Assembly: GCA_030603685.1 (NCBI GenBank)
Contig: JAUVXG010000004.1
Coordinates: forward strand, 1-64,000
DNA: 64,000 nucleotides
Reading direction: 5' to 3'
Origin: Pleomorphomonas sp.
Lineage (GTDB): Bacteria; Pseudomonadota; Alphaproteobacteria; Rhizobiales; Pleomorphomonadaceae
Below the pieces are notes generated by a model, which had not been told where the DNA came from, did not search any database, and saw only the letters and a list, made by a program, of their open reading frames with translations. Of this stretch, positions 28,529-39,939 are shown piece after piece. The first letter of the stretch is position 1. Each line of letters starts with the position of its first letter. Both the position numbers and the translations under genes were made by a program.

Positions 28529-30103
28529 TCACTTCGGCCAGACGAAGGTGGTCGGCAGGTGCTGGTAGAGCCAGGTCTCGGTCAGCGTCTTGTCGCCAGC
28601 GCGGAGATAGAGGCGCATGTCCACCGGGTTGGGACCGTCGCCCTTGAAATCGAACACCGCCCGCCAGCGTGTGGTGCCCACCACCGGCAGCGTATAGACG
28701 CCCGAAATGGAGCCGGACGACGCCGACACCACGGCCTCGACGCCCGACGACTGATCGTAGGTGCCGAGGTCGCCACCGTCGAAATCGATCACGTATTTGA
28801 CGACACCGGCGGGGCGGGTCTGGCCGGGTACGCCGCCGAAGCCGAGACGCGTCGAATAGACACGGCCGACCGGCGCCGGGTTCGGCTCGTCAACGCCCCA
28901 GGTCAGGCGATAGTCGAAGGCGATCTCGCTGCCCTTGATGGCCGGCGCCGCTGGCAGCCAGTAGGCGACGATGTTGTCGTGGATCTCGTCGTCGGTGGCA
29001 ATCTCGACGAGTTGCACCGCGCCGTCGCCCCACTCGCCCTTCGGCTCGACCCATACCGTCGACCGCTTCTCGTAGAAGACCCCGTCGTCCTGGTAGTTCT
29101 CGAAGTCGCGGTCGCGCTGGCAGAGGCCGAAGCCCTTGACGTTCTTGTCGACGAATGTCGACGTCATGACGTTGACCGGATTGTTGAGCGGGCGCCAGAC
29201 GCGTTCGCCGGCGCCGTTCCAGATCGACAGGCCATCCGAGTCGTGGATTTCCGGTCGCCAGTCGGGCGCCCGCTGGCGATTGGTCTCGTCATACCAGAAC
29301 ATGGAGGTCAGTGCCGCCACGCCGAAGCGGGCGATATCTTCGCGCGGATAGAAGCGGACGGCCATGTCCATGACGACCGTGCGATCTTCCTGACGACTGA
29401 CGTCCCAGCGGACGGCGCCGGAAACGCGCGGTCCCTCGAGGTCGGCGTAGATGGCAAACTGCCCACCCTTGGAGGCGCCGAAGTAGAAGTTGGTGAAGCG
29501 CGGGAACTCCTCGGGCGTCGGCATGGCGACATCGATCGCCAGCGCACGAGCAGACAGGCCGTACTGGTCGAGCGCGCCGGACGAGCGGAAATAGGCGGCA
29601 CCCAGGAAGGCCAGCCAGTCGCGCTGGCCGGTCTCGTCCATGACGCGGAAGCCGGCAAAGCCGATGTCGCCGGGCAGGCTGGCGGCGGGGTTGCCCTGAG
29701 GGATGTCGAAGTAATCAGGCGAATAGAGGACTTCCTGCGCCTTGTCGCCGTCGACGAGATAGATGCCGACCGGCAGCTTGAAGTAGCGGCCAAGGTGGAA
29801 GAAGCGCAACGGCGCCTTGCCGCCGGCAGCCTGGACGGTGTGATCGTCCTTGAACTTGATCTGCCAGTGCCTGTCGTAGTCGATGGCCTCCAGCGCCTCG
29901 AAGGCGCGCGGCACCTCCGGCACGTAGGCGGCGGCGGCCCGTTCCTTGGCAGCCGTCATCAGCTTGCTGAAGGAGAAGGGCCTCGGCTTGCCGAGCCTGG
30001 TCGACGCCTCGACGGCGCGAGCCTCGGTTGCGGATAGGCTCGGAACGAGCCCGAGGGCGGCCAGCATGGCCAGGAGGTCACGGCGGGTAAGCTCGGACGA
30101 CAT
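28529..30103 (-). CDS. periplasmic glucan biosynthesis protein (MdoG/OpgG family) with Tat-type signal
   Basis: MSSELTRRDLLAMLAALGLVPSLSATEARA then MdoG family sequence (FDIPQGNPAASLPGDIGFAGFRV, AYFRSSGALDQYGLSARALAID). Confidence 0.88.
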   Translation of the reverse strand: MSSELTRRDLLAMLAALGLVPSLSATEARAVEASTRLGKPRPFSFSKLMTAAKERAAAAYVPEVPRAFEALEAIDYDRHWQIKFKDDHTVQAAGGKAPLRFFHLGRYFKLPVGIYLVDGDKAQEVLYSPDYFDIPQGNPAASLPGDIGFAGFRVMDETGQRDWLAFLGAAYFRSSGALDQYGLSARALAIDVAMPTPEEFPRFTNFYFGASKGGQFAIYADLEGPRVSGAVRWDVSRQEDRTVVMDMAVRFYPREDIARFGVAALTSMFWYDETNRQRAPDWRPEIHDSDGLSIWNGAGERVWRPLNNPVNVMTSTFVDKNVKGFGLCQRDRDFENYQDDGVFYEKRSTVWVEPKGEWGDGAVQLVEIATDDEIHDNIVAYWLPAAPAIKGSEIAFDYRLTWGVDEPNPAPVGRVYSTRLGFGGVPGQTRPAGVVKYVIDFDGGDLGTYDQSSGVEAVVSASSGSISGVYTLPVVGTTRWRAVFDFKGDGPNPVDMRLYLRAGDKTLTETWLYQHLPTTFVWPK

Positions 30104-30229
30104 GAGAGGGATACACTCCGACGAAGTTCCGCGCTTTGGCCGGCTGCTGCCGGAACAAGGCGCGACGGGCGCATACATAGACCGATCAAGGCTCGACGAA
30201 CAGTAGGCGAACACTGCATAACTGATGCG

Positions 30230-32425
30230 ATGATTGATGATTCCCGACCATCCCCGCCTCCGGCCGACCGCCTGTTCGAGCGTCTCGCCGGCACGGTGGA
30301 GCGTGTGACCTTCCACAACGAGGAAAACGGCTTCTCGGTGTTGAGGGTGCGTGTGCGCGGTCGCAAGGATCCGGTGGCGGTCGTCGGCCATGTTCCGACC
30401 GTCGCGGCCGGCGAGAAGATCGATGCCGAGGGCCAGTGGATGACCGACAAGGTCCATGGCCTGCAGTTCCGCGCCGACCGTATCGAGACGAACGAACCGA
30501 CGGGCAAGGACGCCGTGATCCGCTTCCTTGGATCGGGCCTGATTTCCGGCGTGGGACCGGCGATGGCCGAACGTATCGTGCAGGTGTTCGGCGCCAAGGC
30601 GCTCGACGTGATCGAGAACGAGCCGATGCGGCTCGTCACCGTGCCCGGTCTCGGCAAGCAGACTGCCGCCCGCATCGCCGAGAGCTATCGCGAACGCAAG
30701 GCGGTCAAGGACGTGATGATCGCCTTCCAGGACAAGGGCATCGGCACAGCGCGCGCCGTCGCCATCTGGAAGGTATTGGGGCCGGAAGCGGTGAAGCTGG
30801 TCGAGGAGGACCCCTACCGCTTGGCCCGCGAGGTGCGTGGCATAGGGTTTGTCGGCGCCGACGAGATCGCCGAGAAGTTCGGCATCAACCGCGCCGCGCC
30901 GGAGCGCATCCGGGCCGGTATCGCCCATGCCATCGAAAGCGCGGCCGACGATGGCCACACGGCCGTGCCGCGCGCCGACGTGCTGGAGCGAGCCGAACGG
31001 TTGCTGGGCGTCGACGCCGACGCCGTGTCGGCCGAAGTGGAGGGGGCGATCGCCCAGGGCGACGTCGAGACCTTCGACATCGAGGGCACCGCGTTTCTGG
31101 CCGTTCGCCGCCTCGCCCGCTTCGAACGCTCCGTCGCCAGCCGTCTCAAGGCGCTCTCCGAGGGACGGCCGCCCTGGGGACGGATCGACGTCGACGCGGC
31201 CGTCGAGCGGTTCGAAACGCGAAAGGGCATGGAGCTCAGCCCATCGCAGCGCGACGCGCTGGCGCTGGTTGCCGGCGCGAAGGTTTCGGTGATTACCGGC
31301 GGCCCCGGCGTCGGCAAGACGACGCTGCTCGAGGCCCTGCTCGCCACCATCGCGACCGCAAAGCTGACGGTGGCGCTCGCCGCTCCGACCGGCCGCGCCG
31401 CCCGCCGCATGGCCGAACAGGCCGGCCGCGAAGCGAAGACCATCCACCGCCTTCTGGAAATCGATCCGACAACCGGCGGCTTCAAGCGTTCGGCGTCCGA
31501 ACCGCTGGAAGCCGACGTGGTGGTGATCGACGAGACGTCGATGGTCGACGTGCCGCTGATGGCTGCGCTCGTCGAGGCCGTGCCACTCAACGCAGCACTG
31601 ATCCTGATCGGCGACGTCGATCAGTTGCCGTCCGTCGGGCCGGGCCAGGTGCTCGCCGATATCATTGCTTCCGGCCTGGTGCCGGTCGCCCGCCTGACCG
31701 AGATCTTCCGACAGGCCGAGGAAAGCCGGATCATCGTCAACGCCCACCGGATCAACCGGGGCGAATGGCCGGAGCCGCCGCCTTCCGGAGAGCTCGCCGA
31801 CTTCTACGTCATCGAGGCGCGCGGGGCCGACGATGCGCTTGCCAAGATTCTGGAGGTGGTCGGCAACCGCATCCCGCGCCGTTTCGGTCTCGATGCGATG
31901 CGCGACGTGCAGGTGATCACGCCGATGCAGAAGGGCATCTGTGGCGCCCGCAACCTCAACGACCGCCTCGCCGAACTCCTGAACGGCGCCCCGCTCGACC
32001 GCGTCGAGCGCTTCGGTCAGACCTACGCCACCGGCGACAAGGTGATGCAGATCGAGAACGATTATGACCGCGACGTGTTCAATGGCGATCTCGGCATTCT
32101 CAAGCGTATCCGCCAGAAGGAGGACGAGATCGTCGTGTCCTTCGATGGTCGCGAGGTGAAATACGCCCTCGAAGACCTTGAAGCGCTGACGCGGGCCTAT
32201 GCGATCACCATCCACAAGAGCCAGGGGTCGGAGTATCCGGCGGTGGTCATTCCACTGCTGCGCGATCACGCCATCATGCTGGCGCGCAACCTTCTCTACA
32301 CGGCGGCGACGCGTGGCCGGCAACTGGTCGTGCTTGTGGCAGAGCCGAGAGCGCTTGAAATGGCGCTCTCAGGGGACAGGATCCGCCGCCGATTTACCCG
32401 CCTGAAGTCCATGCTGACGGGGTGA
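30230..32425 (+). CDS. recD2: RecD2-type ATP-dependent helicase
   Basis: N-terminal HhH region, Walker A GGPGVGKTT, VVIDETSMVD, C-terminal YAITIHKSQGSEYPAVVIPL. Confidence 0.93.
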   Translation: MIDDSRPSPPPADRLFERLAGTVERVTFHNEENGFSVLRVRVRGRKDPVAVVGHVPTVAAGEKIDAEGQWMTDKVHGLQFRADRIETNEPTGKDAVIRFLGSGLISGVGPAMAERIVQVFGAKALDVIENEPMRLVTVPGLGKQTAARIAESYRERKAVKDVMIAFQDKGIGTARAVAIWKVLGPEAVKLVEEDPYRLAREVRGIGFVGADEIAEKFGINRAAPERIRAGIAHAIESAADDGHTAVPRADVLERAERLLGVDADAVSAEVEGAIAQGDVETFDIEGTAFLAVRRLARFERSVASRLKALSEGRPPWGRIDVDAAVERFETRKGMELSPSQRDALALVAGAKVSVITGGPGVGKTTLLEALLATIATAKLTVALAAPTGRAARRMAEQAGREAKTIHRLLEIDPTTGGFKRSASEPLEADVVVIDETSMVDVPLMAALVEAVPLNAALILIGDVDQLPSVGPGQVLADIIASGLVPVARLTEIFRQAEESRIIVNAHRINRGEWPEPPPSGELADFYVIEARGADDALAKILEVVGNRIPRRFGLDAMRDVQVITPMQKGICGARNLNDRLAELLNGAPLDRVERFGQTYATGDKVMQIENDYDRDVFNGDLGILKRIRQKEDEIVVSFDGREVKYALEDLEALTRAYAITIHKSQGSEYPAVVIPLLRDHAIMLARNLLYTAATRGRQLVVLVAEPRALEMALSGDRIRRRFTRLKSMLTG

Positions 32426-32605
32426 TCCGGCCCTTCAGGCGGAAGATACCTGTCCCGAAATGCCCGTTTCGCCCCGCATCGCTGGACGTTGCGAACGGTG
32501 ACGGACCACTTCAAACAGTTGCTTCGATTGGTCGGAAAGCCATTTGCCCTCGCCCTGGCTTCCGCGTAACGTCGAGAAATAGCATCGAATTCGGGAGGTG
32601 GGTCG

Positions 32606-34852
32606 ATGGTGGATCTCGGGTTGCGTGAGGGGCTAACGGACGGCGCGGTCCGGGCGATCACCGAGGGAACTCATGGCGATCCCTTCGCGCTTCTGGGCCC
32701 GCATCGCGTATCCGGTGCGCGCACCGTCATCCGGACCTTCAAACCGAATGCCCGCGCCATTGGTCTGATCTCGTCCGACGGACGCAAGCTTGCCGACTTC
32801 CAGCACGTGGAGGGCGGCCTGTGGGTTGCCTTCGCACAGGGCGATCCCGGCCTCTATCGCCTTCGGGTGGAATGGCCGCAAGGCAGCTACGAGGCGGAGG
32901 ATCCCTATTCCTTCGGGCCGCTTCTCGGCGAGATGGACGTTTATCTGCTCGCCGAGGGGCAGCACCGGCAACTGACCGATGCGCTTGGCGCCGTTGTGAC
33001 CGAGGTGGGCGGCGTACCGGGCGTGCGCTTCGCCGTCTGGGCGCCCAATGCCCGGCGTGTTTCGGTGGTCGGCAACTTCAACTCCTGGGATGGTCGCCGC
33101 CACCCGATGCGGCTCCGCCGCGAGTGTGGCGTCTGGGAGCTGTTCGTTCCCCGCCTTCCGATCGGCGAGGCCTACAAGTACGAGATCATCGGCGCTGGTG
33201 GCGAACTGCTGCCCGACAAGGCGGACCCGGTCGCTCGCCAGTACGAGCTGGCGCCGGCCACCGCCTCCATCGTCGCCGATCCCAAGCCGTTCGAGTGGCA
33301 TGACGCCACCTTCATGCGCAATCGTGCTGCGTTTCAATCGAGAACCGCACCGTTTTCGGTCTACGAGGTGCATCCCGGTTCCTGGCAGCGGCCGGACGGC
33401 AAGCCCGTCACCTGGCGCTTCCTGGCCGAGCATCTCGTCGCCTACGTCAAGCACATGGGCTTCACCCATATTGAGCTATTGCCGATCATGGAGCACCCGT
33501 TCGGCGGCTCCTGGGGCTACCAGCCACTCGGCCTGTTCGCGCCGACCGCCCGCTACGGCTCTCCCGCCGACTTCGCCCGCTTCGTCGACGCCTGCCACGA
33601 GGCGGGCATCGGCGTCATCCTCGACTGGGTGCCGGCGCATTTCCCGACCGACGCCCACGGCCTCGCCCGCTTCGACGGCACGCCGCTCTACGAGCACCAG
33701 GACCCGCGCGAAGGCTTCCATCAGGACTGGAACACGCTGATCTACAACTTCGGCCGCACCGAAGTGATCGGCTTCCTGGTGGCGTCGGCGCTCGAATGGC
33801 TGAAGCGCTTTCACATCGACGGCCTCCGGGTGGACGCCGTGGCGTCCATGCTCTACCGCGATTACTCGCGCCAGCCGGGCGAGTGGATCCCCAACAAGTA
33901 CGGCGGCCGTGAAAACCTGGAAGCGGTGTCCTTTATCAAGCATCTCAACGGGGTCATTGCCCACGAAGTGCCGGATGCGTTGATGATCGCGGAGGAGTCC
34001 ACCGCGTGGCCGGGCGTTACCAACGCGCTCGCCGATGGCGGACTTGGCTTTTCCTACAAGTGGAACATGGGCTGGATGCATGACTCGCTCGACTATTTCT
34101 CGCTCGAGCCCGTTCATCGCAAGTACCACCACAATCAGCTGACCTTCGCACTGATGTACGCCTACTCGGAGCGTTTCGTGCTGCCGCTCAGCCACGACGA
34201 GGTGGTTCACGGCAAGCGCTCGATCTTCGGCCGCATGCCCGGCGACGAGTGGCAGCGCTTTGCCAACATCCGTGCCTACTACGCCTTCATGTGGACCCAC
34301 CCCGGCAAGAAGCTGTCCTTCATGGGCAACGAAATCGCCCAGGGGCGCGAGTGGAACCACGACGGCACGATCGACCTGTGGCTGGAGAGCCGGGCGAGCA
34401 ATCTCGGCGTCCAGCGCCTGATGCGCGACCTCAACACGCTCTACAGGGCCGAACCGGCACTGCACGCCCGCGATTTCGAGCCCGAGGGCTTCCAGTGGGT
34501 GGTGGTGGACGACAACGAGCAGTCGACGCTGGCCTACATGCGTTGGGGGTTCGAGAAGGACGCTCCCTGCCTCATCGTCGGCAACTTCACGCCCGTTCCG
34601 CGGTCGGGCTATCGGCTTGGAGTGCCGCGCGCCGGCCTCTGGCGCGAGGTGTTCAACTCAGATGCCGAGATCTACGGCGGCTCCAACATGGGCAACAAGG
34701 GGCGCCTCACGGCCAATGAGGTCCCGAGCCACGGCATGGACTACTCCTTAGACCTGACGTTGCCGCCGTTGGCCGTCGTCATCCTGCGCTGGGACGGCGA
34801 GGCGCCGGCAGCCGACGAGAAGCCGGCGAAGAAAGCCAGGGCAAAGAGCTGA
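32606..34852 (+). CDS. glgB: 1,4-alpha-glucan branching enzyme
   Basis: [75 protein letters not shown]. Confidence 0.96.
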   Translation: MVDLGLREGLTDGAVRAITEGTHGDPFALLGPHRVSGARTVIRTFKPNARAIGLISSDGRKLADFQHVEGGLWVAFAQGDPGLYRLRVEWPQGSYEAEDPYSFGPLLGEMDVYLLAEGQHRQLTDALGAVVTEVGGVPGVRFAVWAPNARRVSVVGNFNSWDGRRHPMRLRRECGVWELFVPRLPIGEAYKYEIIGAGGELLPDKADPVARQYELAPATASIVADPKPFEWHDATFMRNRAAFQSRTAPFSVYEVHPGSWQRPDGKPVTWRFLAEHLVAYVKHMGFTHIELLPIMEHPFGGSWGYQPLGLFAPTARYGSPADFARFVDACHEAGIGVILDWVPAHFPTDAHGLARFDGTPLYEHQDPREGFHQDWNTLIYNFGRTEVIGFLVASALEWLKRFHIDGLRVDAVASMLYRDYSRQPGEWIPNKYGGRENLEAVSFIKHLNGVIAHEVPDALMIAEESTAWPGVTNALADGGLGFSYKWNMGWMHDSLDYFSLEPVHRKYHHNQLTFALMYAYSERFVLPLSHDEVVHGKRSIFGRMPGDEWQRFANIRAYYAFMWTHPGKKLSFMGNEIAQGREWNHDGTIDLWLESRASNLGVQRLMRDLNTLYRAEPALHARDFEPEGFQWVVVDDNEQSTLAYMRWGFEKDAPCLIVGNFTPVPRSGYRLGVPRAGLWREVFNSDAEIYGGSNMGNKGRLTANEVPSHGMDYSLDLTLPPLAVVILRWDGEAPAADEKPAKKARAKS

Positions 34853-34884
34853 GAGTGTCGTCGAAGGGAGGCCGAACGGCCTCC

Positions 34885-36072
34885 CTATGCCGCGAAGTAC
34901 CGGTCGAGGAAGGTCCGGTAGATCGCCTTCAGGCGACGGAGATCGTCGAGGGCCACGTTCTCGTCAATCTTGTGCATGGTCTGGCCGACGAGGCCGAACT
35001 CGACCACCGGGCAATAATTCTTGATGAAGCGCGCATCCGACGTGCCGCCGGTGGTCGAAAGCTCCGGTCGGCGGCCGGTGACTGCCTCGACCGCGTCAGA
35101 AAGGCCACCGATCAACGTGGCGTCGTGGGTCAGGAAGGAAACGGCATTGGTGGGCTCGAACGTCAGTTCGTAATCGAGCGGCGTAGACCGCCCCGTCCGT
35201 AAAGGCGCCGTCTCGACGGCGCGCCGAACCCGCGCTGCGATCTCCTCGTGCAGCGCCTCCACCGTCCAGATGTCGTTGAACCGGATGTTGAAGGCGATCT
35301 CCACCTCGGCCGGCACGACGTTGGTGGCGCGATTGCCGGTCTCGACAGAGGTGACCTCAAGATTGGACGGCTGGAAGCGCTCGTTGCCGGCGTCGAACGG
35401 CGGGTTCATCAGGGCGGCGATGACAGCCGGCGCGACACGGAGCGGATTGTCGGCAAGGTGCGGATAGGCGACGTGGCCCTGCACGCCCCTGAGCTTGGCG
35501 AAACCGGACAGCGAACCGCGACGGCCGACCTTCACCATGTCGCCAAGGGCGGCGGGATTGGTCGGCTCGCCGACGATGGCATGGCTGAAGCGCTCGCCGC
35601 GCCTTGACGCCCAATCGAGAAGCTTCACGGTGCCGTTGATCGACGGCCCCTCTTCGTCGCCGGTGATCAGGAAGGAAATGCGGCCGCCGAAGTCGCGGCC
35701 ATTCTCTTCGACGAAATCGAGAACGGCGGCGGCGAAGGCGGCAATACCGCCCTTCATGTCGACAGCGCCACGGCCATAGAGCCTGCCGCCGTCAATGTCG
35801 CCGGCAAACGGGCCATGGCTCCAGAGCTCCAGCTTGCCGGTCGGCACAACGTCGGTATGACCGGCAAAGGTCAGGTGGCGATTGCCCGCGCCAATGCCGG
35901 CGAACAGGTTCTCGATATCCGGCGTGCCCTCGTCGGAGAAGACGGGACGGTCCACCGTGAAACCGGCCGGCGCCAGCAGCCCCTCGAGGAAGGCGAGCGC
36001 CCCACCCTCGGCGGGTGTCACCGACGGGCACATCAGAAGATCGCGAGCAATGGCAACGGGATCGTGGGGCAT
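34885..36072 (-). CDS. dapE: succinyl-diaminopimelate desuccinylase
   Basis: LTFAGHTDVVPTG, GRGAVDMKGGIAAF, GDEEGPSINGT, STTGGTSDARF. Confidence 0.96.
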   Translation of the reverse strand: MPHDPVAIARDLLMCPSVTPAEGGALAFLEGLLAPAGFTVDRPVFSDEGTPDIENLFAGIGAGNRHLTFAGHTDVVPTGKLELWSHGPFAGDIDGGRLYGRGAVDMKGGIAAFAAAVLDFVEENGRDFGGRISFLITGDEEGPSINGTVKLLDWASRRGERFSHAIVGEPTNPAALGDMVKVGRRGSLSGFAKLRGVQGHVAYPHLADNPLRVAPAVIAALMNPPFDAGNERFQPSNLEVTSVETGNRATNVVPAEVEIAFNIRFNDIWTVEALHEEIAARVRRAVETAPLRTGRSTPLDYELTFEPTNAVSFLTHDATLIGGLSDAVEAVTGRRPELSTTGGTSDARFIKNYCPVVEFGLVGQTMHKIDENVALDDLRRLKAIYRTFLDRYFAA

Positions 36073-36144
36073 GTCCTCTCCTCGAAACGCAAACGGCCGG
36101 CAGTCTCCCGCCGGCCGTCCGAATAGCACGAAACCAGTTGGCGG

Positions 36145-37008
36145 TCAGTCGCGAAGAAGCTCGTTGATCGACGTCTTGGAGCGGGTCTTGGCGTCGACCT
36201 TTTTGACGATGACGGCGCAATAGGTCGACGGGCCCCAGTTCTGGCCGGGCATCGGCTTGCCGGGGATCGAGCCGGAGACCACCACCGAATAGGGCGGCAC
36301 CTTACCCATGTGGACCTCGCCGGTGGCGCGGTCGATGATCTTGGTCGACTTGCCGATGAACACGCCCATGGAGATCACCGAACCTTCGCCGACGACGACG
36401 CCTTCGACCACCTCGGAACGGGCACCGATGAAGCAGTCGTCCTCGATGATGGTCGGGCCGGCCTGCATCGGCTCCAACACGCCGCCGATACCGACGCCGC
36501 CGGACAGGTGGACGTTCTTGCCGATCTGGGCGCAGGAGCCGACGGTGACCCAGGTGTCGACCATGGTCGCCGTATCGACATAGGCGCCGAGGTTGACGAA
36601 GGACGGCATCAGGACGGCGCCCGGCGCGATGTAGGCGGAGCGGCGGACGATGGCGCCCGGCACGGCCCGGAAGCCGGCGGCCTCGTAGGCGGCGGCATCC
36701 ATGCCTTCAAACTTCGAGGGTACCTTGTCCCACCAGGCAGCGCCGCCGGGTGCGCCTGAGATCAGCGCTGTCGGCGTCAGGCGGAACGACAGCAGCACCG
36801 CCTTCTTGAGCCACTGGTTGACCACCCATTCGCCGTCGATCTTCTCGGCAACGCGTGCCTTGCCGCCATCAAGCAGATCCAGCGCCGCTTCGACGGCGTC
36901 CCGCACCTTGCCTTTGGTCTCCTGCGTGACGGAGGCGCGATCCTCCCAGGCGGCATCAAGGGTGGCGACGAGGTCGGCATAGGCGGCCGTGGCGGCAGTC
37001 TCGGTCAT
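36145..37008 (-). CDS. dapD: 2,3,4,5-tetrahydropyridine-2,6-dicarboxylate N-succinyltransferase
   Basis: Left-handed beta-helix repeats; [47 protein letters not shown]; start ambiguous (37008 or 37029). Confidence 0.96.
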   Translation of the reverse strand: MTETAATAAYADLVATLDAAWEDRASVTQETKGKVRDAVEAALDLLDGGKARVAEKIDGEWVVNQWLKKAVLLSFRLTPTALISGAPGGAAWWDKVPSKFEGMDAAAYEAAGFRAVPGAIVRRSAYIAPGAVLMPSFVNLGAYVDTATMVDTWVTVGSCAQIGKNVHLSGGVGIGGVLEPMQAGPTIIEDDCFIGARSEVVEGVVVGEGSVISMGVFIGKSTKIIDRATGEVHMGKVPPYSVVVSGSIPGKPMPGQNWGPSTYCAVIVKKVDAKTRSKTSINELLRD

Positions 37009-37319
37009 TGTGATCTCCGAATGGGCCATGCTGGATTGGCATCGGCTTCGTGCTTTAGGGGTTTTGGCCTGATCACGCAACAAAAGCGGCGATCGTCGGC
37101 GAAAGCCGTCTCACGCAGACCGGCAACCGGCTCGGAGGCGACCCAGTTTGCCAGCGGTTGGCCGAAGTGAAGGAAACCTCCCCCACTTCAAAGCCTTATC
37201 GATGTCACCGAAGAACCGCCAGAGGACCGACGATGGCCTCGGCTTCCGAAGGGGCGATCCCCCGACCAAACGCCAGAGGTCACATAAGTATTATACCGTG
37301 CCCGGCTGATACGCCGAGG

Positions 37320-39128
37320 TCAGCCGGCCTTTCGGACTTTCTTCTTGCCCTTGAAGGGCGCCTTGCCGTCACGCGCCTCTTTGTATGGCGGCTTGGCATC
37401 GCGCGGCGCGTCCCTGTAGGAAGGCTTGCCGTCACGCGGAGCCTTCGCCTTTCCCTTCGGACGGTCATCCTCGCGCCGTGGCTTGTCCTTGCGGGGAGCG
37501 GCAGGCGATGCCGCCGGCGGGCCGTCGGCGCGGCTGATGCGAACGTTCTCATCGTTGCCAGCCGCCGCCAACCGTTCCATGGCGGCAATACCGCCGGGCG
37601 CTACCTCGGCGAAGGTCTCACCATCAGCGAGGCGGATCGCCCCGAAATCGCGTCCCTTGAGACCGGATTGGCGACACAAGAAGGCTAGAACGCGCTTCAC
37701 CTCGGCGCCATCGCGACGACCGACCGACAGGCGGAACCAGGCAGATCCCGAGAAATCCACCTTTTCTCGCACCATCGGGCGCTCCGGCGTACCGACGCTG
37801 CGCGGCTTCCGGTCCACCGGATCGGTGATTTCCTCTGGCGCCGGCAGTCGCGTACGCGCAAGGCGGATGAAGGCGGCGGCCAGCTCTTCCGCCGTACGCC
37901 CTTCGGCGAGCCGGTACGCGAAGGCGCGTTCGTCCTCGCTGATTTCCTCGGCGAGCACGGGATCGGCGAGCAGGCGTTCCTCATCGAGCTTGTGGATGGT
38001 ATCGGCCGACGGCGCCGCTTCCGAGAAGAGCTCGATTCCCGCCCCGGCGAGCAAGCTCTCCGCCCGGCGACGACGGTTCGACGGCACGAGTAGTACCGAA
38101 ACGCCCTTGCGACCGGCACGACCGGTGCGGCCGGAGCGATGCAGCAACACCTCGCTGTCATGCGGCAAGTCGGCATGGATGACGAGGCCGAGATCGGGAA
38201 CGTCAAGGCCACGCGCCGCCACGTCGGTAGCGACACAGACCCGGGCGCGTCCGTCGCGTAATGCCGACAGCGCCTCGTTGCGCTCTCCCTGCCCCATCTC
38301 GCCCGAAAGAGCCACCACCGAGAAGCCACGTTCGAGCAGCGCACCGGTGAGCCGCTTCACGCCCTCGCGCGTGCCGCAGAAGACGATGGAAGTTGCCGCG
38401 TCATGGAAGCGGAGGAGATTGACCACCGCCTTCTCGATCTCGTGGGGAAACACGCGAACGGCATGATAGTCGATGTCGGCGTGAACCTCGCCATCCTCGG
38501 CCACGTCGACGCGTGTCGCGTCCTTGCGCATGAAGTCGCGGGCAAGCCTGACGATATCGGCCGGCAACGTCGCGGAGAACAGCAGCGTCTGGCGCTCGAC
38601 CGGCGCTGAGCCCAACAGCTTCTCCAGATCCTCGCGGAAGCCGAGGTCGAGCATCTCGTCGGCTTCGTCGAGCACGACGGCCACCACATCGGTCAGGTCG
38701 AGATTGCGACGGTCGAGATGGTCGCAAAGGCGGCCGGGCGTACCGACGACGATGTGGGCACCTTGCGCGAGCTGCCGCTGTTCGCGGCGAGGGTCCATCC
38801 CGCCGACGCAGGAAACGATGCGCGCTCCGGTCTCGCCATAGAGCCAGGCGAGTTCGCGCGCCACCTGAAGCGCGAGTTCGCGAGTGGGGGCGACGACAAG
38901 CGCGAGCGGCTTCCCGGCTGGTGCGAACACCTCGGCTGGTCCAAGGAGGCGCTCGGCCAGCGCCATGCCGAAAGCAACCGTCTTGCCGGAACCGGTGCGA
39001 GCGGACACCAGCATGTCGGCGCCGGCGAGCTCGGGCGCTGCGACGGCCGTTTGAACGGCAGTGGGATCGGCATAGCCACGGGCGGCGAGCGCCCGCGCCA
39101 ATGCGGGATGGGCTTGGGAAAAGGACAT
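37320..39128 (-). CDS. DEAD-box RNA helicase with DbpA-type RNA-binding domain and basic low-complexity tail
   Basis: SARTGSGKT, VLDEADEML, FSATLP, HRSGRTGRAGRKG; C-terminal RDGKPSYRDAPRDAKPPYKEARDGKAPFKGKKK. Confidence 0.93.
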   Translation of the reverse strand: MSFSQAHPALARALAARGYADPTAVQTAVAAPELAGADMLVSARTGSGKTVAFGMALAERLLGPAEVFAPAGKPLALVVAPTRELALQVARELAWLYGETGARIVSCVGGMDPRREQRQLAQGAHIVVGTPGRLCDHLDRRNLDLTDVVAVVLDEADEMLDLGFREDLEKLLGSAPVERQTLLFSATLPADIVRLARDFMRKDATRVDVAEDGEVHADIDYHAVRVFPHEIEKAVVNLLRFHDAATSIVFCGTREGVKRLTGALLERGFSVVALSGEMGQGERNEALSALRDGRARVCVATDVAARGLDVPDLGLVIHADLPHDSEVLLHRSGRTGRAGRKGVSVLLVPSNRRRRAESLLAGAGIELFSEAAPSADTIHKLDEERLLADPVLAEEISEDERAFAYRLAEGRTAEELAAAFIRLARTRLPAPEEITDPVDRKPRSVGTPERPMVREKVDFSGSAWFRLSVGRRDGAEVKRVLAFLCRQSGLKGRDFGAIRLADGETFAEVAPGGIAAMERLAAAGNDENVRISRADGPPAASPAAPRKDKPRREDDRPKGKAKAPRDGKPSYRDAPRDAKPPYKEARDGKAPFKGKKKVRKAG

Positions 39129-39243
39129 GAGCTTCCTGGGAGGAGCGCGCGAACATCGGCGAGGGCCGGCGCAGCGCGGAAAAACAAGGCCTCCTCATAC
39201 AGCCGTTGCCCGTGCTCCGCCACCCCCGGCGGTGCATGGCTCA

Positions 39244-39939
39244 TCAGCTGGAATGCGCGTCGGCGATACGGACAAGGAAACCGGGAAGGTCGTCTATCAC
39301 GAAATCGACGTCCAGTGAGGCCGGCTGGGGCGCCTGACGCCCGGTCACCAGCACCGTGCGCATGCCGAGCGCTCGCGGTACAACGAGGTTGCGTGGCGCG
39401 TCCTCGAACATGGCGGCGGCAGCCGGCTCAATGGCAAAGCGGTCGAGAAAGGCGGCATAGGTCGCGGCTGCCGGCTTTGGCAGATAGTCGGCGTCGGCAA
39501 TATCGAACACACCGTCAAATCGGTCGGCGATGGCGAGGCAGTCAAGCGTCTTGCCGACGTGAGCGTGGGTGCCCGAAGTCAGGATGAACTTGCGACCCGG
39601 CAGTCGGGACAGCGCCTCGGCTAGCGCCGCATCCGGTGCGAGCGCCGAGCGATCGACAGCATGGACATCGGCGAGGAACTCCACGGGGTCGACGCCGTGT
39701 TCCTCCATCAACCCGCGCAACGTCGTGCCGTAACGGGCCGCATAGCTCCTCTGGAGCGCGACCGCGTCCTCTCCGGCAGTACCGGTCACCCGTGCCGCAT
39801 AGGCACGGATGCGGTTCATCACGGCGGTGAACACACCGCTTTCCGGCGGATAGAGCGTGTCGTCAAGATCGAAGATCCAGTCCCGAACGCCGGCAAACGC
39901 CGAGAGCTCGTCGACAGCGGGCAGTTTGCCGGCGGGCAT
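39244..39939 (-). CDS. pyrimidine 5'-nucleotidase (HAD superfamily, SDT1-like)
   Basis: WIFDLDDTLYPPESGVFTAV; FILTSGTHAHVGKTLDCL; FEDAPRNLVVP. Confidence 0.9.
   Translation of the reverse strand: MPAGKLPAVDELSAFAGVRDWIFDLDDTLYPPESGVFTAVMNRIRAYAARVTGTAGEDAVALQRSYAARYGTTLRGLMEEHGVDPVEFLADVHAVDRSALAPDAALAEALSRLPGRKFILTSGTHAHVGKTLDCLAIADRFDGVFDIADADYLPKPAAATYAAFLDRFAIEPAAAAMFEDAPRNLVVPRALGMRTVLVTGRQAPQPASLDVDFVIDDLPGFLVRIADAHSS

Noticed and set aside
30104-32323. N-terminal 740 codons of the 1264-aa minus-strand ORF 28529..32323
   Set aside because: Stop-free antisense frame opposite recD2, fused in frame to the real opgG start at 30103; His/Arg/Asp-rich composition typical of GC-rich antisense translation.
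34866-34885. GGGAGGCC-GAAC-GGCCTCCC hairpin between glgB and dapE
   Set aside because: Clear stem but no U tract on either strand; could terminate both genes, but not confident enough to list.
37030-37319. Non-coding stretch between dapD and the DEAD-box helicase, with small ORFs such as 37158..37688
   Set aside because: The ORF runs antisense into the helicase and lacks family signatures; no recognisable RNA family.
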